From: Ecdyonurus torrentis
Lineage: Eukaryota > Arthropoda > Insecta > Ephemeroptera > Heptageniidae
Assembly: GCA_949318235.1 (NCBI GenBank)
Contig: OX439133.1
Location: 17,454,099-17,518,098 of the forward strand
Direction of reading: 5' to 3'
DNA: 64,000 bases
Numbering within the stretch: position 1 is the first letter of the stretch; the number at the start of each line of letters is the position of its first letter. The notes beneath the pieces are model-generated. The model was not told the DNA's origin. It did no database searches and was given only the letters and a program-made list of their open reading frames with translations. The position numbers and the translations under genes are program-made. Below are positions 51,600 to 64,000 of this stretch, piece by piece.

Positions 51600-54500
51600 T
51601 TAATCATGTTTTTCAAGTACCACTAAGCGGCAGTAAAAATCACCTTCCAATTATTGCAGTTTCATAATAATCTCTGAAAAACAAGAAAAATTGGAAGGAA
51701 AAAAAATATTAAATTTGTGGTTAGTGTAATAGACTAAGAAAAATGCGTTTTTAAACGAACAAGGTAAAGTTAATATATATGAAGAAAACCACAATTTAAA
51801 TCTCCAATCCATTAAAAAAAAATCCATTTTCCAGTTAAAGGCCATGATGCCATTTTATAAAATGAGAAGAAAAAATACGATTGAAGATCTCATGTTCAGT
51901 ACTATTAAATTGACGAGAAAATATCTTCACTCAATCTCTCTCTATCTGTCTGTCTGTGAATTTAACATGGGTCGAACACAAATTTTTATTCTGATAAAAA
52001 AAAAAGGCTAACAGAAAAAAATTAGATTGAATTTCGGTCAGAGAAAAAATTGTAACTATTCTGATATTCAAAAAATTCTCTGCTTCAATTTGTTAATAAA
52101 TGATTTAGGTAGGATAATCTATTTTGTGTGAATTCAAAGATATAAAAATAATAGAAAGAATTATTTTAAAATATTTAGATGTATTTATTCCATAGTCAAT
52201 ATTTGAAAGTTCATTTTATGTACGGTCATTTTACTAAAAAATTAATTTCTATTGGTATATGGAAATAACATGTTTTTAAATGGAGTTTTGCGTCAACTGA
52301 AATCTCCATCTGATTGCATTGTGGTCAAAAGCCACGGTAATGTACAGTCATTTTACTGAAAAATGCATTTTAATGAGGAAGTTTCCATAAAAATAAGAAC
52401 CTGTTTTGAACACATTTTTAGAAAGAGTATAAGTAGTAGATTCTATAAAATCAATATTTACCTTTATTAATTACAGTTCAGTGATTAATTACGCTCTAAA
52501 AAGTGCCCAGCATGCCCCCTTAGACGACCCTTTCGTCATTGTTGCGTTCGTCTTCTGCAAGTTTTAACGCGCAAATTTCAAAATGAACGTTAATTGTATA
52601 CTGTATTGTATACTGGGAGTGAGGAGGATAATAACATAACACATTGATCATTTTTATTTCATGAATCATAAATTAAGTTTCCTTTATTAAAATAACCCTT
52701 GATTGACCGTATTATTTCACTATTATTATATTCAGTATAAGTGTACTTGCTCTGTTGCGTTGCTTAATAAAGAACTAATTAATCATTATATATACATTTT
52801 TTATTTTTTATTATTTTTTTTTTTTGAAATAGCTTTATTTTTTAATATTGATAAAATTAGTTTATACTTTCATATTAAAAGCTATTATCTTCGCAAAATA
52901 ATAATGCAAAATCTTTAAATTTTCAAATTAATGACACGAAGCAAGTATCAATCCTTGCGAATTGTTTTTATACTTTCTATATATTTACTTAAAAATAGAA
53001 CAATTCTGTTGTAAGTATTACCTCCAGGTGATTTATATTGACATTTTTGAAAATTTTAATAAATATTGCAAATATTTTAAAAATCTCAAAGGTCTAAAAA
53101 AAAATACATAATAATAATAAAAGATTGTGAGTTTTCAGCAAATACAAATACTTTCTTTTTTATAACTTATTTCCATTACTAAAAATACATCATTAAAATC
53201 AGTAATGACACTAATAATAAAGCTAATAACGATCTTTGATATTTTTTTAATTAATTTTATTTGCATTATATTATAAAAAAAATTGTAAAGGTAATAAAAA
53301 AAAACGCAATTTTTTAACAAAACTTACTAATTTTTAATACATAAAACAATTCAGTAATTACTCTTTGCAAAATTACCTTTTCAACTGCGAATAAAGCAGT
53401 TATTAACAATTAATAGATTTGTCCGTAATAAATACAAAATAAAAATATTTAACAGCACTTCTGCTTTAAAATTCTTTTGTGTTAGATTGAATCTCTCTCT
53501 CTCTCTAAAAACTTCAATATTAGCATAACCACTTCAACAAAAATTTTAAAGACAAAAAAATAAAATCTTTTATATTTATAAAAAAATAAAAATCTTCTTA
53601 AAGTATATAAGATCACCACCATAAGGATATCATACTAAAAAATCAAAGAGAAAAAAATAAACTGCAATTTCCGGAATATATTTTTAAATTTGATATAGAA
53701 CCACTGTGCTGAAAAATTTGAGTACCACTTCGTCTTTTTTTATTCTTTTGATGTTTAAAAGTATGATGGGATTTCTTTAACGTTTCAAAAGTGTGGTTAT
53801 GATTGGACAGAGGCTTTGTATATATGTATGAAAAAATTATAATAAAATTCAGTATATCGTTCACAAGAGAATTTAACGTGAAGAAGAAAAAACTTAGGAA
53901 TATAAAAATTTGCAAATTTTGCTACAATTGTATATAAAAAAGATACAATAAAAAAAAAAGGTGTGTGTGTGTTCATTTTTTTTTTTTTTTTTTTTTTTTC
54001 TTATATAAAAGTTTTAGCTCAATGGTTTTTATTAGATAAGTTTAAATGCAAATTTTATAACACGGGAAAAAAATTCTGTACATCTTTCAGAGCTAAATTT
54101 TGTAGTCTTTTTCTCCCCTTTATTTATTCAATTTTTAAAAGAAAAGTTTTTTTTTTTTTTATTGTTGATTTTTCATGCTACGTCTTTTTTTCTTGAGATT
54201 TTATGATTTTTTAAAAAAACGTATTATTCAAGAAATTTCAAGGATTATTTAGATCAATGACTACATTTCGTTAAACGTAAAAGAAAAAAGTTACAATAAA
54301 TAATATATACGCTCTATTAGCGTTATATGACAGTATTTTAAAATTATAAAAGTAGTCATTCAAAAGCAAAAGTTAGCTTTGTCATTTAGTTAGTTTTGCA
54401 CGTAGAAAAAAAAAAAAAAAAAAAAAAAGTGCTCGACTATGCACGGAAAAAAAGTAATAATTATATGCAAGATCATTTTATAAAATGATATGGAAATTAA

Positions 54501-55219
54501 TTTTTTTTAATAAAATTTTTCAATTTATTTTATTAACATTATATATTTTTCTTTATTTGAAAATCCACTTGCAAAATGTTTCAATATATATATTTTTTTT
54601 ATTTTATCAACTATAAAACATAATTGTAAGATTTAAAAATGTTAATTAATATGACATGTGTAAAAATATTATGAACCGATCGTTAAGTTGAATTTTGTAT
54701 TCATGACGTATTCATGTATTATAATTTTATTTTTTTATTTTTTGTTTAAGAGCTACTTAAAAATACCATGTATATTATATTTCAATAGGATTATTATTTA
54801 TGCTGCTCCAATTTAGCAAAATTTGTGCCTTTTTTATATTATACAGAATTAATTAGGATAAATGACGTAATTTCTTATTTCCATGTGAGCTGAAAATTTA
54901 AATGGCTTGTCGTTAGAAATTTGCATATTTTGACCATTAGTACACTTTGCAAAAATTTTTGCTCACACAGGATTGTCTTATTCTGATCTATTTTTTAGAA
55001 TTTCTAATATATATGCATAGATTTAGTTTTTTGTTTTCTTAAAGCCATAGACCACGTAAAACAGCAGGTATAGGCCAATACATTATTTTAGCTACAGTTT
55101 ATGATTTACTTACTATATGTTATAGAACAGAGAGCAGTTTTGCAGTCGATCTGAACTATTTTAGTAGTGAAAAGTGACTTTGATATATACACTCAGAAAA
55201 CAAATGTTTACAGAGTATT
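51600..55219. other. Long AT-rich intergenic stretch
   Basis: No gene or RNA recognised. It holds homopolymer runs (T at 53976-53999, A at 54404-54428) and a 35-base family B end fragment (TTAAAGCCATAGACCACGTA) at 55041-55075. Confidence 0.4.
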
Positions 55220-55563
55220 TAAAGGAATAGACCAGAGAAAAACATGAGCATAAATATCACAAAACACTTGATGGGACTTACATAAATAACTTTAGTTTGT
55301 CTCAAAACACAACTAAAGCTCCGTAGCAGTGATCAGAAAATTTCGATTTATGCAACCCGCACAACATTTTTTTTTACTAATTTTTGCATGTTTCTGACGT
55401 CATAAACATGAATTTCCCGCAAATGGCATACTTTACAGTATGTTATCGCTCTCTTGTGGGGTTACATTAACATTCTGGTAAAAATTGTCACCAGTTTTGA
55501 TGTTCTTTTTTCGTGTTTATTCATTAAAAAGCACATGTTGTTTTATGTGGTCTATGGCTTTAA
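55220..55563 (-). mobile_element. Family B element, copy B11
   Basis: TTTAAAGGAATAGACCAGAG to TATGTGGTCTATGGCTTTAA, with TTTGCATGTTTCTGACGTCA. Complete. Confidence 0.82.
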
Positions 55564-55639
55564 GCAGTTACAGTACACAGAAAAAAAATACTACCTATGA
55601 CAGGAACATAATGAATCCTGTATTTTGCTAGTTATAAAT

Positions 55640-57190
55640 AGAGACCGGATTTAAAGTTTTTCAACATTTTTTTCAGTCATATTTAGGTCACTTTTAATGA
55701 AAAATGAATGCGAATTGCGCAATTTTAAGTCGTTTAATACCCATTTATTTTCAACATTTTCAACATTTTTCAATATTTTCAACATTTTGAATGTTTTTGC
55801 AACATTTTTCAACATTTTTGCATAATATTGCATAAAAAAAAAAAAAAGAAAAAAAGAAAACTTCAAAATTATAGGGTGAAATTTTAAATTACTACATAAC
55901 TTAGCTTAACATTGGAATAAGTTGGTGCCATTAAAATTTGAATTTATTATTATTATTTTTTTGTACTTTGAAAAAAACAAAACAAAATTGAACTAAAATC
56001 AAAGTTTATGTTGTTGTTTTTTCACCATAACTGTATAGGACAACGCATGACAAAAGCTAACAAGTTGTTAATGAAATTGTAGAATAAAATTAATACAAAA
56101 TATAAGGGAGGGGGGGGGGGGGGGAGAGCATTAAATATTTTGATTAACGAAATTTTGAGATTTTAATAAGACAATTATTTTATCTTTTTTTAATTATTTT
56201 TCTTTTTTTTATGACGTCGCATGTAATAACTAATAATGTTAACTCAAAATTAAAAAAAAGAGTGAATATATATAAAAAAAAATTAATTAAGGCCCTGGGG
56301 GACCGACTTGGACCGGAAATCGCTAAAAGAATAACTATATTTTCCTAATAATTTTTTGTACATGATTTAATTCCAATAAAACAAACACTATAATTTTCAA
56401 ATTTCAAATAAAATCAAGTAAATTTAAAAGATATTTTTTTATACCCCAAAAAAATTTTAATGATATTTTTAGTTGTAAAAAAGTTTCTAATTTGTCTAAA
56501 ATTTCCCGCTCAAATTTAAATTTCCACATTTACATGTTATGTTTAAAGTGTAATAACTTAAATATTTGATCGTGTTTTTACATGTTTGACATAACTAAAT
56601 TTTTAAGAAACTTTTCTTCTTTACTTGGTGTTATTATTAATATTATTATATATTCGTAACCGTCCAAGTTTGCGAGATATCAGTCGGTCACCTACCCCCT
56701 TAAACTCATGATACCCTTTATGGTACTTAAAAAAAAAAAATAAAAAAAAACTCCCTCATCTTACAACTACGATGAGCTCTAAAAATATTCAGTAGTATTT
56801 TGGGTAGTTGTTATACAGTGAATAACAACAAAAATCTATGGGATAAAAATTTGAATTTGAGAGATATGGACTTTTTATCTAAACGTTGAAAAATATTGTA
56901 AACTGAAAATTTTAGTAGATATAGAAAAATATCTTAAAACCTATGGATTTCTACAAGTCAATTATTATTATTTAATGTATTTTTAACATTTAATTTTTCT
57001 GAAATTTTAGCAACCATAAAAACAAAACTTGTAAAAGTTTGTGTAATCATTGCGGAAGCATAAATAAACAATTTTTGTGCTTTTTTATAATTTTCAACAT
57101 TTTCAACATTTTGCCAACATTTTTGGCTCAAAAAATCACCTTTTTTTGTGACATTTTTGTCAAAAAAGCAACATTAAATCCGGTCTCTAG
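55640..57190. repeat. Region bracketed by inverted CAACATTTT-rich sequence, with a diverged F-like element
   Basis: GACCGGATTTAAAG then TTTTTCAACATTTT repeats at 55642-55825; TTTTCAACATTTTCAACATT and GCAACATTAAATCCGGTCTC at 57090-57188. The outer ends GAGACCGGATTTAA and TTAAATCCGGTCTC are exact inverses, so 55641-57188 may be one 1.5-kb element. F6-like sequence at 56289-56703 (TTAAGGCCCTGGGGGACCGA to GTCACCTACCCCCTTAA) is inside. G-run of 16 near 56108. No coding region. Confidence 0.6.
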
Positions 57191-57318
57191 TTATAAACTA
57201 CACTACCACTTAATCTAAGTGAGTCACACCTTTATTGTAGCATATTACATCTGCATTAGTTATTATTGTAGTATAATAATACCTGTGTTCTAGGTTATAT
57301 GTCTACCTGTTGTAAAAT

Positions 57319-57630
57319 ATAGGGTGTATGCATGCATGTTAAAGTCGACGCCATGTTGGAGAACTCAATAACATGGGCCACATAGGAAAATAACTCATTT
57401 TGCCAGTTTAAAAACTCTATGCAATAATTTTGAGAGCATTGATGCTGTAAATATATTGAATTAGTATATCAAGTATGTGAGAAAAATAACATTAATTAAC
57501 AAAAAATTAACATATTTCCCAAAGAAAATTGCCTAAAACGAGTTTGGTATATATGCTGAGCAATGTTATGCACTACTCCAGTATGACCTCCAAGCGCAAT
57601 AAATATGACGTCATGCGGATACACCCTATA
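57319..57630 (-). mobile_element. Family A element A21
   Basis: TATAGGGTGTATGCATGCATG to ATGACGTCATGCGGATACAC, CCTATA. Confidence 0.82.
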
Positions 57631-57704
57631 TGTTTTATGTATCTCTGTTCTAAGTAGTAGTTTTTTTACTGTATATAAAATGGAAATCTACATAAAATAC
57701 CTTA

Positions 57705-58017
57705 ATAGGGTGTATCCACATGACGTCATATTTAATGCGCTTGGAGGCCATACTGGAGTAGTGAATAACATTGCTCATCATAGGAAAAACTTCGTTTTAG
57801 GCAGATTTCTTTGCGAAATTGGTTAATTTTTTGTTACTATTATTTTTCTCACATACTTGAGATACAAATTCAACATAATTCTGCATCAATGCTCTTAAAA
57901 ATATTGCACATTGTTTTTATACTTGCAAAATGAGCTATTTTCTTATGCCCACCCATGTTATTGAGAGATCCAAAATGGCGTCGACTTTAGCATAAATGCA
58001 TTGACCCTTATAGGGTT
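57705..58017 (+). mobile_element. Family A element A22
   Basis: TAGGGTGTATCCACATGACG to AAAATGGCGTCGACTTTAGC and ATGCATTGACCCTTATAGGG. It forms an inverted pair with A21. Confidence 0.82.
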
Positions 58018-58832
58018 TTTATAAGTTCTGTTCAAAATATAATAAATCATTCTCTTTAACATTAAGGAAATAGATTTTAAAATTATCATACATATTACAC
58101 ATTAAAAATGCAAAATTACAAAAAAAAAAAAAAAAATACAAATTTAAATTTTTTTAATTATTGTGAAAAAAAATCATTCAAACGATCTACTGTAGAAAAT
58201 TAAAAGTTCAAAATTACTTCTAGTTCCATGATCAATAAAAAAAAATGAAAGACCTTTGCTTTAGGCTTGAAAGCTCACTTTGGTAATCATATTTAATGTA
58301 GTCCATTAGTGAAGAACCTCTTGCTGAAAATCTCAGTTATCAAAAGTTTTAATGTGTTGTTCATGATGCCTCTTATGTTATATTTAAGTCTATAGATTAA
58401 TATTTAAACATAGCTCAAGTGTTTAAACTTAAGGGAGGTTATAAGCTTTACATATAATACACAACTTATAGTATTATTATCATGTTATTATCATATATTT
58501 AATATTAATATATATGTTTATTTTTATTTTTATTGTTATTATTATTTTTTACATATTTAAATTAGTAATGTTAGTTATTGGAAAATTTTAGTAAATAAGT
58601 ATAATTTAAATAATAAAGTAATAAAAAAATTTTAATATATTTTTAATTATTTTTTTATATATTTATTTAAACTCTTACTACAGTTCATGATTTTACAATA
58701 TCTCTTTTACAGGTTAACAGTGGTATGTGGTATGATTTAACGAACGTTATTGATAATGATGAGAATAACATTTGAACAAATAAATATTCTGTGAGAAAAG
58801 TAGCTAGTGGGGGACTTAACAGCGAAAGCAAA
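58018..58832. other. AT-rich intergenic stretch
   Basis: No gene or family copy recognised. Confidence 0.4.
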
Positions 58833-58972
58833 AACTGTTTTGATGCCGACTATAAGTAATTTCGCTTATATCCGCTTCCGTATCGACTTACTGCGCATGC
58901 GTAGTAAGGAGAAATGGAAGTGGATATAAGCGAAATTGCTTATAAACGGATTCAAACAGCTGTTCCCTTACT
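58833..58972. mobile_element. Family E short palindromic element, copy E2
   Basis: AACTGTTTTGATGCCGACTA to TTCAAACAGCTGTTCCC. Centre TTACTGCGCATGCGTAGTAA (58888-58907) is a palindrome with one mismatch to the NRF-1 core; arms GATATAAGCGAAAT are inverted. Confidence 0.75.
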
Positions 58973-58985
58973 AGTTAATAAATCA

Positions 58986-59276
58986 ACATAAAGTTATGCA
59001 CAGTGATTAGGATAAGGTATTTTCAAAAACTTTAATTCATCATGCTAGATTTTATGTTGTTTTTTTTTTTTTTTTTTTTTTTTTTTTGTTTTGAAATTTT
59101 AGTCCCATGATAGCTGATGTTAATGTTAATAACTATTTTCTCTCCTATCTCCTATCTGATGGTCGCGGGTTCTGTAAATTTTATCATAGGTAACTGTTAC
59201 TATTAAATTTCAAATGGCATCATAAAGTTTAGAAGTTTTCTTTTTACATACAAGCCTCCTAAATACAACCCTTAAT
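58986..59276 (+). mobile_element. Family C element, copy C9
   Basis: TATGCACAGTGATTAGGATA to TCCTAAATACAACCCTTAA, with a T-run of about 29. The left end is missing. Confidence 0.7.
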
Positions 59277-61149
59277 TTAATGCGTAATTTTATTTTTAAA
59301 TAATATTCATTTGTTTTTCGTTCGATTTTCTGGGAAAAAAATGTCACTTAGAAAATAATTATTATAATGACTTGCATTTTATACTTAAATATTGCAATTA
59401 TTGTACAAGATTTAATTGCAATACATTATTAAATTCATGGTAGAACATTTTATTTTATTTTTTTACGTTTACTAAATATTTCTGATATTTTGATTTGACA
59501 AGATTTTCTTCTAGCTGTATTAAAGTTTTTTAGAGCCCATTTTATTCAAAGTTTTTCAGAACGTATGTTAACCAGTTAAAATTAGAAATTAGCTTATAAA
59601 GAAATATTAATTAAAAATAAAATGTTACATTATTTCAATCTGTAAGTTAAACCAATATAGCATAATTTATGTCATAAATGCAGCATAAATTACGTAAATT
59701 ATCCTTTTAATAAACGTAAATAAAAACAATAAAAAATAAAGAAATCTAATAATTAATATGGAATTAAAATTGTTCACTTAAATTTTAGCTAACAATCCTT
59801 CGCTTTTTCTTATCAATATAGCATTCTTTCATTTTTTTTTTTTGTTTTTTTTAGTATAATCCCGTCAATATGGAGAACAGAGCATAACTTTTGTAATTAC
59901 TTGATATTTCTTACTTTAGCTCTAATATATATGCAACACATCGCTCTTAATTTAAACTTTTCAGCTTTCTATACAGAATAATAACGGCGATTTGATGGAC
60001 TATAATTTTAAACTTTTTAGTTAGCTAATCATGATGGATAATATTTCAACACAAAATTTTCTTTATTTCAATAGATATTGATTTATAGACAGGCATCAAT
60101 CAAGTATTGAATGGAAAAATATTATCCAAAATATTAATGGAATTTTGTTCATCCTTCCCCCCCCCCCTTCTTTTCTTTCTTTCTAACGACGTTCATGGTT
60201 AAGATGTTCAAATAAAAATCTTTCAAATGAGGACGACTACAAAAATAATTAGGTGGTAACATTACTTCATAACAGGACATTCTTCTGAAGTGATTGAAAT
60301 TTTACGCACTAAATAATAAAATTTTGAAGAGTTGTCCAATGCTTCTTTAAGTAAGGAAATTCAATAATATATATTTATTAAATTATTATTCTGTGTGCAT
60401 TTCACTCATTTGTTATTTCTGCCTACTATTAGTGTTTTAGCTCCAGTCAACAAGTAAGAAAAACAAATTTTAAAATTAATTAATATATTTAATATATTTT
60501 ATATTTTAATGTTATTAATATTTTATTTTTAATTTTTTAATTTTTATAAAATATTAATATACAAATGAATGCTTTAATTTTTATAAATTAATACAAAAAA
60601 ATTCAAATATAAAAAAAATTGATGATTTTTTATTTAATCAAAAAATTCAATCCAATACGTTAAAGAATATTTATATTAAAAAAAAATACTTGAATAAGAT
60701 TAAAATTATTATTTAAAAAGAAAAAAAAATGAATGACAGTAAATATAAAATTGCATATATCTTTAAATTTTTTTTTCGTTTTCTTTTTCTTCAAACAAGC
60801 AACTAAAAATGAGTTCTCATGGTTTTCTCAAATGAGAAATTTTTAAAAGGTGTCTCCAGAGAATATCGTAAAGAATACATCATCAAAAATAGAGTAGCCA
60901 ACTTTGTGACACAATTACCTACGGTAGAGCAAAATATCTAGGGACTTTACCAAACTACGTCAGGGGAGAGCAACTTTATCAATAAAACTGATACGACGAA
61001 CTTCACTTAGAGTGTCAAGAAAACTCTTAAGGTCAATCTTAAAATTTGCTTTGAAAAACCTTATAAACATTTTTGGCAAATATTTTAGATATTGTATAGA
61101 ATGACCGGTTTTAAATTTGTGTTGAAAAACATATTTTCAATGTTTTCAG
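59277..61149. other. Long AT-rich intergenic stretch
   Basis: No gene, RNA or family copy recognised. A C-run of about 10 is at 60159. Confidence 0.4.
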
Positions 61150-61647
61150 ATCGATGTTGTTACGAACAAAATGTCTATCTCGTTTTTTGTCATGAGAAGC
61201 AAAATATCTATCTCGTTTCTGGACGTTATGTAGATGGCGCTCCAGTTTAAACACATTTCAAGATATAACATACAAGATAGGGACACCAACTGGTTCCATG
61301 TTAATTTTAGCGGCATTGTGATTGGTCTATTTTGATCACGTGACCTTCAACTCTGGCGCTGATTGGCTTAGACGCCGATTTTGAATTTCGCGGCTGCCCA
61401 AATTGGCCAAGCGTGTCCTTATCTTGTATGAAGTATCCTGCACATTTTATTCTCCGTGACAAAAATCGAGATAGACATTTTGCTTTTGCTGAAATTAAAC
61501 GAGATAGATGTTTTGCTTTTCAAGACCAAAAAAAAAAAAAAAAATACGAGATTGACATTTTGTTTCTCGTGACAAAATACGAGGTAGACATTTTGCTTTT
61601 GCTGACAACAAACGAGATAGACATTTTGTTCGCAACAGCATCGATAT
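61150..61647. mobile_element. Element with inverted, tandem-repeated ends (AAAATGTCTATCTCG)
   Basis: CGATGTTGTTACGAACAAAA then TGTCTATCTCGTTTT at left; the inverse lies at 61612-61647. The motif GAGATAGACATTTTG recurs about five times at the right and twice at the left. An inner pair TACAAGATAGGGACAC (61269) and GTGTCCTTATCTTGTA (61414) is also inverted. The centre has four ATTGG/CCAAT boxes and CACGTG (61338). No coding capacity. Confidence 0.72.
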
Positions 61648-62181
61648 ATTATATAGAATGAAAGGTTATGCCATGACATAGGACTATCATACATACACAC
61701 GTAATAATATATTTTAACCTCCACAAACAGGGAGAAAAATTTGTTAAGTAGTCAATCCTATTTTAAATTTCTATTATAATCTAGAATAATTGTCGATGTC
61801 ATGAACCCTAGAAGCTGCCTACTTTATAGTCGCTATATGTACATATGTGCGGCTAACAACTGTGGGATTACGACGTAACATGTGTTGATGGTCGCATATC
61901 ATGATTTATATCAGTTTGGTTTTGAAGACAGGATCTCTATAAGGATAAGTAGCAGATATTTTGGTACGCTAGTGAAGGGTGTGTCGAGTGGGTGGGAAAA
62001 TATGTTTTCTTCACACAATAATATTTAAGAATAAGAAATCTATGTGTAAAATTTTGAGGGGAGGGGGAATCACACAAACATTTCGATTATAGCATTTCAA
62101 GGTCATAAGCTGTGTTATTTTTTTCCCGCCATTATCTAGTAGTCTAATAATAGAGAAAAAAAAATCATAATATCTTGAACT

Positions 62182-62525
62182 TAAAAGAATAGACCAGAAG
62201 AAAACACAAGCATTTATATTACTAGGCACTTGATGGGACTTACATAAATAGCTTTAGTTTGTCTTAAAGCCATGTGTGTTTGCTCCGTAGCAGTGATAAA
62301 AAAAATGTGTCAATTTATGGAACCTGCACTACATTTTTTTACTAATTTTTGCATGTTTCTGACGCCAGAAACATGCATAGTCACGCAAATAGCATACTTG
62401 ACAGTATTTTCATGCTCTTTCGTGGGGTTACTTTAACATTCTGTTAAAAATTGTTATTAGTTTAAAAGATCCCATTTCGAGGTTATTCATTAAAAATCAC
62501 ATTGTTTTATGTGGCCTATCTTAAG
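62182..62525 (-). mobile_element. Family B element, copy B12
   Basis: TTAAAAGAATAGACCAGAAG to TATGTGGCCTATCTTAAG, with TTTGCATGTTTCTGACGCCA. Confidence 0.8.
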
Positions 62526-63027
62526 AGTTGCAAAACTATAATATTTGATTCATTGAATTAAGAGTTTAGTAATAATCTTGCAGTTATAACAACACATTCC
62601 GCGCGTGATCCATGCTCCTACAAGAAGTCCACACAGAATTTGACATTAGAATTTTCTTCATACATATTTCCAGAAAATTTAAAAAATATTTATAACAAAA
62701 AATATTATATATTATTATTTAAAAAAGTCAAACACTTGTTAATAAATATTATATGTACAAATATTAAAACATTATTAATATTGTAAAAACTAAAAATAAC
62801 TATTTTAAATCAAAATACAAAATGTGTAAATATTAAATAATTTATTTTTTAAAAATCTTGTTATTAAAGCTGCTTTTAAATATATTTTTTTAATGTAATA
62901 CATTTTAAACATAAAGCATTATTCACATGACGCGTAAATTTGACGCGCGTCGACGCGCGTAACAAAGCTGGAACAATGTAAACAAATGGAGCCGTTCATA
63001 TTGTTTTCGAAAATTACTTGTAATGAA
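62526..63027. other. AT-rich intergenic stretch with a CpG-rich palindrome
   Basis: No gene recognised. ACGCGCGTCGACGCGCGT (62943-62960) is a perfect 18-base palindrome. Confidence 0.6.
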
Positions 63028-63259
63028 TGCTATTTGAGTAAATATTCCTGTTTATAACGTCAGAAACAGGCAGGGTAAAAAAAAAAAAAAAAAAAAAAAA
63101 GGTGAAATGCATAAATTAAAATGTTCTGAACACTGCTACGGAGTTACAGTTGGATTTTGAGACCAACTAAAGTTATAATATTTGCAAGTGCCATCAAGTG
63201 TTTTATCTGTGTTTTATGATGTAAATGCTTATGTTTTTTTCTGGTTTGTGCCTTTAAGA
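63028..63259 (+). mobile_element. Family B element, copy B13, left-truncated
   Basis: TTTATAACGTCAGAAACAGG, then an A-run of 24, to TTCTGGTTTGTGCCTTTAAG. Confidence 0.7.
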
Positions 63260-63375
63260 GAAAGTTGAAAAAATAAGTAATGAAAGTTCAAGTTTCTTTA
63301 AAAATGAAATTTTATATTTAATACGGCTTAGGACTTAATTGACTCCAAAACTAAAATAATAATAATTATAAGAAT

Positions 63376-63410
<35 letters not shown>

Positions 63411-63784
63411 TACCACAGCAGTGTTGTTATTAAAAATACCATGCTAAACTTAACGAATACAATTATACTGAAATGAAATAGCCACTTAAATATTTTTAAG
63501 TAAAAAATAATTCTCGCATGAATGAAATTTTTATCGTAAATAAAAATGTTGCTATGGAAATTTTATTGACAGCAGCTATAATTTTAAATTTTATCGAAAT
63601 ATAAATTGATATTTGATGGTGCTTCTTTATTGACTACTTTACAAAATGATATTTTTCTTATTATAATTTTCAATTTTTTATTCCATATCATTATCATAAT
63701 GTTTTATAGCATTCAATGCAATAGGAAAATAAAATAATAAATTTTATTAAATGAGTCAAGCAAACACAGTTCGACTAATGTTGT
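63260..63784. other. AT-rich intergenic stretch
   Basis: No gene recognised. T-run of about 30 at 63379-63409. Confidence 0.4.
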
Positions 63785-64000
63785 TAAGAAAGAAAATTTT
63801 GAAATTTTGCACAGTGATACATTAAAGCCATAGACCACATAAAACCACATGTGCTTTTTAATGAATGAACCATAATGGGATCTACAAAACTGATGACAAT
63901 TTTACCAGAAAGTTAATGAAGCCCCACGAGACAGCGTAAAAATACTGTAAGGTGTGCAATTTGCATGACTATTCCTGTTTCTGACGTCAGAAACATGCAA
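63785..64000 (+). mobile_element. Family B element, copy B14, next to a C fragment, cut by window edge
   Basis: TTTTGCACAGTGATACATTAA (C remnant) runs into TTAAAGCCATAGACCACATA and on to TCTGACGTCAGAAACATGCA at the last base. Confidence 0.75.

Overview
The window is AT-rich animal nuclear DNA. The coding part is one complete, apparently intact viral-type element; everything else is intergenic sequence packed with short non-autonomous transposons and long microsatellites. An arthropod host is the best guess: the element's late genes carry TATA boxes followed by TCAGT, the arthropod initiator, and its gene set matches elements common in arthropods. I cannot name a species. I recognise no host gene.

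Region by region: 1-21629 is intergenic DNA with many copies of at least five short repeat families (called A, B, C, D and F here), a 968-base foldback element, hAT-like and 5S-rRNA-derived elements, and compound (TC)n(AC)n tracts. Positions 21636-36870 hold a 15.2-kb Polinton/Maverick element of adintovirus type, bounded by 352-base inverted terminal repeats and an exact 6-base target duplication (ATTATT). 36877-64000 is again repeat-rich intergenic DNA, including a 1.3-kb hAT-type element with an 8-base target duplication, tandem arrays whose units carry family B copies, a 230-base (TA)n tract, and short palindromic elements with NRF-1-like cores.

The Polinton encodes a protein-primed DNA polymerase B with N-terminal zinc fingers (+), an RVE integrase with chromodomain (-), a possible fibre-like protein (-), a DUF8207-type protein (-), an FtsK/A32-like packaging ATPase (-), a phospholipase A2/pX-like virion protein (+), an adenain-type cysteine protease (+), a penton-like minor capsid protein (+), a 43-residue peptide (+), a double-jelly-roll major capsid protein (+), a BIR-domain (IAP-like) protein (+) and a small spliced gene of unknown function (-). 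Together these could replicate, package, mature and integrate a virion genome. The BIR protein suggests control of host apoptosis. Capsid, ATPase and BIR genes share a TATA-TCAGT promoter design. One such promoter is bidirectional and drives the ATPase and PLA2 genes from a single AT core. The terminal repeats carry three GTGGATGCATCCAC palindromes and an array of 62-base repeats with AAGATGGCG (YY1-like) motifs.
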